Positions 6,448 to 9,022 of a stretch of DNA of 9,022 nt are shown piece after piece. Under the pieces are notes generated by a model that was not told the origin of the DNA, made no database searches, and was given only the letters and a program-made list of their open reading frames with translations. This DNA is from Gammaproteobacteria bacterium (GTDB lineage Bacteria > Pseudomonadota > Gammaproteobacteria > Enterobacterales > Kangiellaceae), in the NCBI GenBank assembly GCA_002401655.1, contig NVTT01000065.1, positions 7,503 through 16,524 of the forward strand. The letters run 5' to 3'. Within the stretch, counting starts at the first letter, position 1; each line of letters starts with the position of its first letter. The position numbers and the translations under genes were made by a program.

Positions 6448-6736
6448 ACCGTAATTATTCTAAGCTACTGAATTATTTGATTAATATCTCAGTTTTCAGA
6501 AATAAATCATAAATGGCGATAATGAGTATTAGTTTAACTCCTTTACATACCCTTAAAAAAAATGTAAGTTTAGCTATTGAAATATAAGCTAATGCTAATA
6601 AAGGTAATTCTAATGCTTGCTGTATTCATCCAAAAATAAGAACAAGAGCAAGAAGAATCACTCAATAAATATTACTTTAACTAGTCGCTATTTTTAATAG
6701 TTTGACTTTTACAACAGACAAACTGGGAGACTAACG

Positions 6737-7309
6737 ATGGAAATTAGATGGAATTGGCTCAAGAGTGGAATGGTACTGGGTACTGTTTTCCTCATTGCTG
6801 TAATACTCGTAAAACCAATAGGCGTTTCAACTCAATTCGTTATCTTTGACGGCATGGTTTGGAATTTATTCTCAGAAGATGTCGTATCTGAAGATTCTAG
6901 TAGCAAAACTGGTTACACAAGTAATAACGAATATCTTAATAAAAGCGGCGGTAAATACGCTAAAAATATAGAAAACCCCATTAACTATGGTTTTCTCTTT
7001 GTAATCGCAATGATTGGTGGTGGTTTAATCTCATCAAAACTGCAAAATAGCAAAATAAGTAGTGATGATAAGGAAGCACCTAAGGTATTTAGAGAGTCTG
7101 GTCATAATAAACGCTACATCGTCACTTTTATTGGTGGCATCTTGGTACTATTTGGTGCGCGTTTAGCCGGAGGATGTACTAGCGGGCATATGATGAGCGG
7201 TATGATGCAAACGTCATTGAGTGGATATCTTTTCGCTTTTGGCACGTTTGCGGCGGCAATCCCCGTTGCTATTTTCTTTTATCGTAATTCTAGTAAGGGA
7301 GAAGCATAA
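6737..7309 (+). CDS. YeeE/YedE family transporter, first half (sulfur-compound transport)
   Basis: This 190-residue membrane protein is the first component of a split YeeE/YedE (DUF395) pair. The family imports thiosulfate or related sulfur compounds; the fused YeeE of E. coli is a thiosulfate channel. Hydrophobic helices lie at about 12-36, 84-104, 127-143 and 160-182. The hallmark GARLAGGCTSGHMMSG (140-155) holds C147 and H151. In YeeE-type proteins conserved cysteines in this kind of motif face the pore and contact thiosulfate. A long polar loop (about 46-82, with SEDSSSKTGY and YLNKSGGKYAKNIENP) separates helices one and two and would lie outside the membrane. The GGGAG site seven bases before the ATG supports the start. 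The second half begins one base after this stop, so the two are surely cotranscribed. Confidence 0.9.
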   Translation: MEIRWNWLKSGMVLGTVFLIAVILVKPIGVSTQFVIFDGMVWNLFSEDVVSEDSSSKTGYTSNNEYLNKSGGKYAKNIENPINYGFLFVIAMIGGGLISSKLQNSKISSDDKEAPKVFRESGHNKRYIVTFIGGILVLFGARLAGGCTSGHMMSGMMQTSLSGYLFAFGTFAAAIPVAIFFYRNSSKGEA

Positions 7310-7310
7310 A

Positions 7311-7880
7311 ATGACTATTATTTTAGCGTTAGCCATTGGCGGCCTATTTGGATTTGTACTCCACAGAGTGGGTGCAGGAAATCCACAAAACTTGATTAAT
7401 ATGCTGAGATTACAAGATCTCCATTTAGCCAAAGTTATTTTGTTTGCAATTGGAAGTAGCAGTTTAGTTTTATTTATTCTATTAGCAACGGGGCTTATCA
7501 ATGAGTCTCACATTAGTATTAAAGCTGCTTATTCAGGCGTTATTTTTGGTGGTCTAATTTTTGGAATTGGATTTGCAATTGCAGGCTATTGCCCTGGAAC
7601 CTGTTTAGTTGGTTTTGGTGGTGGGCGAAAAGATGCTTTATTTTTTGTGCTAGGCGGTTTAGTTGGCGCTATCATCTTTACACTTAGCTATAGTTGGATT
7701 AATTCAACTTTCCCTAGTCTTTTTGAAGGAATTGCAGGTGGTAAAACAACTATTGCAGATACCGGAATCGAGAAGTTCGGCGGTATGATGGATAGTATTC
7801 CTGCATTAGCGGTTGCTGCGGTTATTGCAGTTGTATTTATGCTTGGTGCATGGAAGTTACCAAAACGCTTTAACGTATAG
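7311..7880 (+). CDS. YeeE/YedE family transporter, second half
   Basis: This 189-residue membrane protein is the partner of the preceding gene. Glycine-rich hydrophobic segments lie at about 1-20, 40-63, 72-92, 108-128 and 164-182. The loop after helix one, FGFVLHRVGAGNPQNLINML (13-32), is the usual start of the second YeeE/YedE half. The hallmark GFAIAGYCPGTCLVGFGGGR (87-106) carries C94 and C98; the GYCPGT cysteine is the counterpart of C147 in the first half. The start at 7311 is chosen because it has AAGGGAG (7295-7301) nine bases upstream and gives the family N-terminus. An in-frame upstream codon near 7221 would overlap the first gene by about 90 bases and is rejected. The stop codon lies inside a perfect hairpin, and a strong terminator follows, so the unit ends here. 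Confidence 0.92.
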   Translation: MTIILALAIGGLFGFVLHRVGAGNPQNLINMLRLQDLHLAKVILFAIGSSSLVLFILLATGLINESHISIKAAYSGVIFGGLIFGIGFAIAGYCPGTCLVGFGGGRKDALFFVLGGLVGAIIFTLSYSWINSTFPSLFEGIAGGKTTIADTGIEKFGGMMDSIPALAVAAVIAVVFMLGAWKLPKRFNV

Positions 7881-7901
7881 ATATTCGTTAATATCTATAC
7901 G
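7874..7901 (+). repeat. Perfect 12-bp hairpin overlapping the stop of the second YeeE/YedE gene
   Basis: CGTATAGATATT (7874-7885), a CGTT loop (7886-7889) and AATATCTATACG (7890-7901) form a perfect stem-loop that includes the TAG stop codon (7878-7880). No T tract follows, so it is not a standard terminator. It may stabilise the 3' end of the message upstream of the terminator at 7918-7942. Confidence 0.85.
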
Positions 7902-7917
7902 CCTTAAACAATATATC

Positions 7918-7942
7918 AAGGGAGCTAGAAGCTCCCTTTTTT
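7918..7942 (+). terminator. Intrinsic terminator of the yeeE/yedE unit
   Basis: AAGGGAGCT, an AGA loop and AGCTCCCTT form a nine-pair stem with a GC-rich core. The run of six T at 7937-7942 follows at once, its first two bases forming the end of the stem. It stands 38 bases after the stop codon and about 100 bases before gloC. On the other strand no T run follows, so it acts in the plus direction. Confidence 0.93.
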
Positions 7943-8041
7943 GTAACTTCAAGTGATCCTTTTTTCTACTTTTCTTTCTAGTTGTTAATATTTCTTAGTC
8001 TAAGTAAAATAACGACATCTAACTATCTAAAATTTTGTATT

Positions 8042-8701
8042 ATGTCCTTACGTGTAGAAGTTGTAACAGTCACCCCTTTTAAACAAAATTGTTCTGTCAT
8101 TTGGTGTAGCGAAACTTTAGAAGGAGCTGTTGTTGATCCCGGTGGCGATATTGAAAAAATCAGCGCAAAAATCAAACAACACCGTATTAATATCACACAA
8201 ATACTATTAACTCATGGTCATCTCGACCATGCTGGCGGTGCCGCGAAATTGTCACGAGAGCTAAAGCTCCCCATTGTCGGACCACAAAAAGAAGATGAAT
8301 TTTGGTTACTAGGAATTGAAAAACAAGGTGCCAACTATGGATTTGATGGTGCTGAGAACTGTCAGCCTACACAATGGTTAGAAGGCGGAGAATCGATTAA
8401 AGTTGGTAATGAAAATTTAGATGTTTACCATTGTCCCGGTCATACGCCAGGCCATTTAGTATTCCATCACGCAGAGTCTAAATTGGCTTTCGTTGGTGAT
8501 GTAATATTCAAAGGCGGTATTGGCAGAACCGATTTTCCTAAAGGTGATTTTGATACCCTTATAAATTCTATTACTACAAAGTTGTGGCCTCTAGGAGGAG
8601 ATAAACGTTTTGTATCCGGTCACGGTGCTTTATCGGATTTTGCATCTGAACGAGCGAACAATCCTTATGTGAGTGATACAAAACTAAGCAATCTGAAATA
8701 A
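8042..8701 (+). CDS. gloC: MBL-fold hydroxyacylglutathione hydrolase, GloC/YcbL type (glyoxalase II)
   Basis: This 219-residue metallo-beta-lactamase-fold enzyme matches E. coli GloC (YcbL), a type II glyoxalase II that hydrolyses S-lactoylglutathione in methylglyoxal detoxification. Metal ligands are visible: the THGHLDH motif (57-63) with H58, H60, D62 and H63; H134 in CPGHTPGH (131-137); D153 in VGDVIFKGG (151-159); and H194 in SGHG (192-195). The segments TPFKQNCSVIWC (11-22), VDPGGD (31-36), GPQKEDEFWL (80-89) and GRTDFPKGD (161-169) match YcbL closely and distinguish it from the longer GloB class. The ATG at 8042 gives the family N-terminus. An upstream TTG at 7982 would add 20 unmatched residues. 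No Shine-Dalgarno sequence is evident for either start. The gene lies alone after a terminator and converges on topA. Persulfide dioxygenase was considered because of the sulfur genes nearby, but the overall match is to YcbL. Confidence 0.93.
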   Translation: MSLRVEVVTVTPFKQNCSVIWCSETLEGAVVDPGGDIEKISAKIKQHRINITQILLTHGHLDHAGGAAKLSRELKLPIVGPQKEDEFWLLGIEKQGANYGFDGAENCQPTQWLEGGESIKVGNENLDVYHCPGHTPGHLVFHHAESKLAFVGDVIFKGGIGRTDFPKGDFDTLINSITTKLWPLGGDKRFVSGHGALSDFASERANNPYVSDTKLSNLK

Positions 8702-8704
8702 ACT

Positions 8705-8767
8705 AATAAAACCTTCTTTTTCAAACAAAATTGAAATGATTTCTATTTTGCTGAGTTAGGTTTTATT
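8705..8767. terminator. Nested inverted repeats between convergent gloC and topA, possible bidirectional terminator
   Basis: Perfect 10-base arms AATAAAACCT (8705-8714) and AGGTTTTATT (8758-8767) enclose a smaller hairpin TTTCAA-ACAAAA-TTGAAA (8719-8736). T-rich sequence follows on the plus strand. The stem is AT-rich and the loop is long, so termination strength is doubtful, but no other candidate exists in this 78-base convergent gap. Confidence 0.4.
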
Positions 8768-8779
8768 TAATTTACTAAT

Positions 8780-9022
8780 TTATTTCTTTTTAACCACCTT
8801 TTTCTTAACGGCTTTCTTTTTAACTGCTTTTTTCTTTACCACTTTCTTTTTTAAGGTCTCTTCCCATTTTCCATCAACATAATGCGCACTCCAACCACTT
8901 GCTTTGCCGTCAACTTCTGTCATGACGTATTGCTCTTTTATTTTACGACTATAACGATACATCGCATTATTACCATCAGGATCTTGTACTGGCGCATGCG
9001 TTAAGTATTCAAATTTAGGATC
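8780..9022 (-). CDS. topA: DNA topoisomerase I, C-terminal end (runs off right edge)
   Basis: The reading frame stays open to the right edge, so this is the last 80 residues of a larger protein. The segment [20 protein letters not shown], then [13 protein letters not shown], then [18 protein letters not shown] resembles the extreme C-terminus of gammaproteobacterial TopA (E. coli ends with a similar YLADAP...DPEGNK...RFSRKTKQQYV...GKATGWSAFYVDGKW block followed by a few residues). TopA relaxes negative supercoils; this region belongs to its C-terminal DNA- and RNA-polymerase-binding part. Unlike E. coli, the protein continues after KWEETL with a 23-residue tail made of five KKK blocks joined by VV, AV, AV and VV. 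The apparent internal start at 8962 is not real, because homologous sequence continues upstream of it. The zinc-finger and catalytic regions lie outside the window. Confidence 0.87.
   Translation of the reverse strand, partial: DPKFEYLTHAPVQDPDGNNAMYRYSRKIKEQYVMTEVDGKASGWSAHYVDGKWEETLKKKVVKKKAVKKKAVKKKVVKKK

Larger units (their letters stand above)
6305..6736. other. Divergent non-coding region between tusA-like and yeeE genes
   Basis: These 432 very AT-rich bases hold no convincing gene. They contain a tusA promoter candidate (6359-6387) and a 7-1-7 palindrome AATTATC-T-GATAATT (6415-6429). They also hold a perfect 12-base palindrome ATAGATATCTAT (6436-6447), an eight-base direct repeat CTAATGCT (6589-6596 and 6610-6617), and a small inverted repeat CTATT-TTT-AATAG (6688-6700) close to yeeE. 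The yeeE ribosome-binding site is GGGAG (6725-6729). No convincing -10/-35 pair for yeeE was found. Confidence 0.6.

Noticed and set aside
6477..6490. FNR-like sequence TTGAT-TAAT-ATCTC
   Set aside because: Only eight of ten consensus positions match, with the two outer bases of one half-site wrong, and it is not placed near a recognisable promoter.
6513..6587. Possible 24-codon gene before yeeE
   Set aside because: It has no ribosome-binding site, no recognisable composition and no conserved motif; it is likely chance in AT-rich non-coding DNA.
7221..7310. Early start for the second YeeE/YedE half
   Set aside because: It would overlap the first half by about 90 bases; the ATG at 7311 has a good AAGGGAG site and the expected N-terminus.
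7214..7501. Minus-strand open frame across the yeeE/yedE junction
   Set aside because: It spans two well-supported transporter genes on the opposite strand and has no features of its own.
7982..8041. TTG start adding 20 residues to GloC
   Set aside because: YcbL homologues begin at the residues encoded from 8042, and the added stretch has no family match or ribosome-binding site.
8042..8701. Persulfide dioxygenase (ETHE1-like) identity for the MBL-fold enzyme near the sulfur genes
   Set aside because: The segments around the active site, including the EDEFWL, GRTDFPKGD and SGHG regions, match GloC/YcbL closely, and a strong terminator separates it from the sulfur genes.

Overview
The window is about 9 kb of AT-rich chromosome from a gammaproteobacterium. 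The evidence is a class 2 PyrD followed directly by RlmL, a YeaC/DUF1315 protein, a YccT-like DUF2057 protein, a GloC/YcbL hydrolase, and a TopA C-terminus that reads like the enterobacterial/Shewanella/Vibrio type. A cbb3 oxidase assembly gene (ccoS) points to an aerobic or microaerobic, probably aquatic, lineage. I cannot name a genus. No tRNA, rRNA, CRISPR array, insertion sequence or phage gene was seen.

Layout, left to right. (1) Positions 1-2080, minus strand: a pyrD-rlmL pair with a readable promoter upstream of pyrD. The two genes are one base apart and look translationally coupled; rlmL runs off the left edge. (2) 2185-2496, minus strand: the small conserved yeaC gene. (3) 2664-4883, plus strand: a Yip1-type membrane protein, a 48-residue ccoS, a DUF2057 secreted protein and a SafE/TauE-like membrane protein. 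The last three are closely spaced and probably form one operon tied to copper handling or cbb3 oxidase maturation. (4) 4928-6304, minus strand: a tusA-like sulfur carrier followed by a PerM/AI-2E family transporter. (5) 6305-6736: a 432-base non-coding divergent region with palindromes, a direct repeat and a tusA promoter candidate. (6) 6737-7880, plus strand: a split YeeE/YedE pair, the two halves of a thiosulfate/sulfur-compound transporter. It ends in a perfect hairpin over the stop codon and then a strong intrinsic terminator. (7) 8042-8701, plus strand: gloC. (8) 8780-9022, minus strand: the C-terminus of topA with a lysine-repeat tail, convergent with gloC.

Functional themes. The centre of the window combines sulfur trafficking (TusA-like carrier facing a YeeE/YedE importer) with cbb3/copper maturation (CcoS, SafE-like protein). 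The flanks are housekeeping: pyrimidine synthesis, 23S rRNA methylation, glyoxal detoxification and DNA topology. I found no clearly new multi-gene defence or mobile system. The items most worth following are the TopA lysine-repeat tail with an in-frame dnaX-like slippery heptamer, the DUF2057 gene lodged between ccoS and the SafE-like gene, and the palindromic elements around the yeeE/yedE unit.
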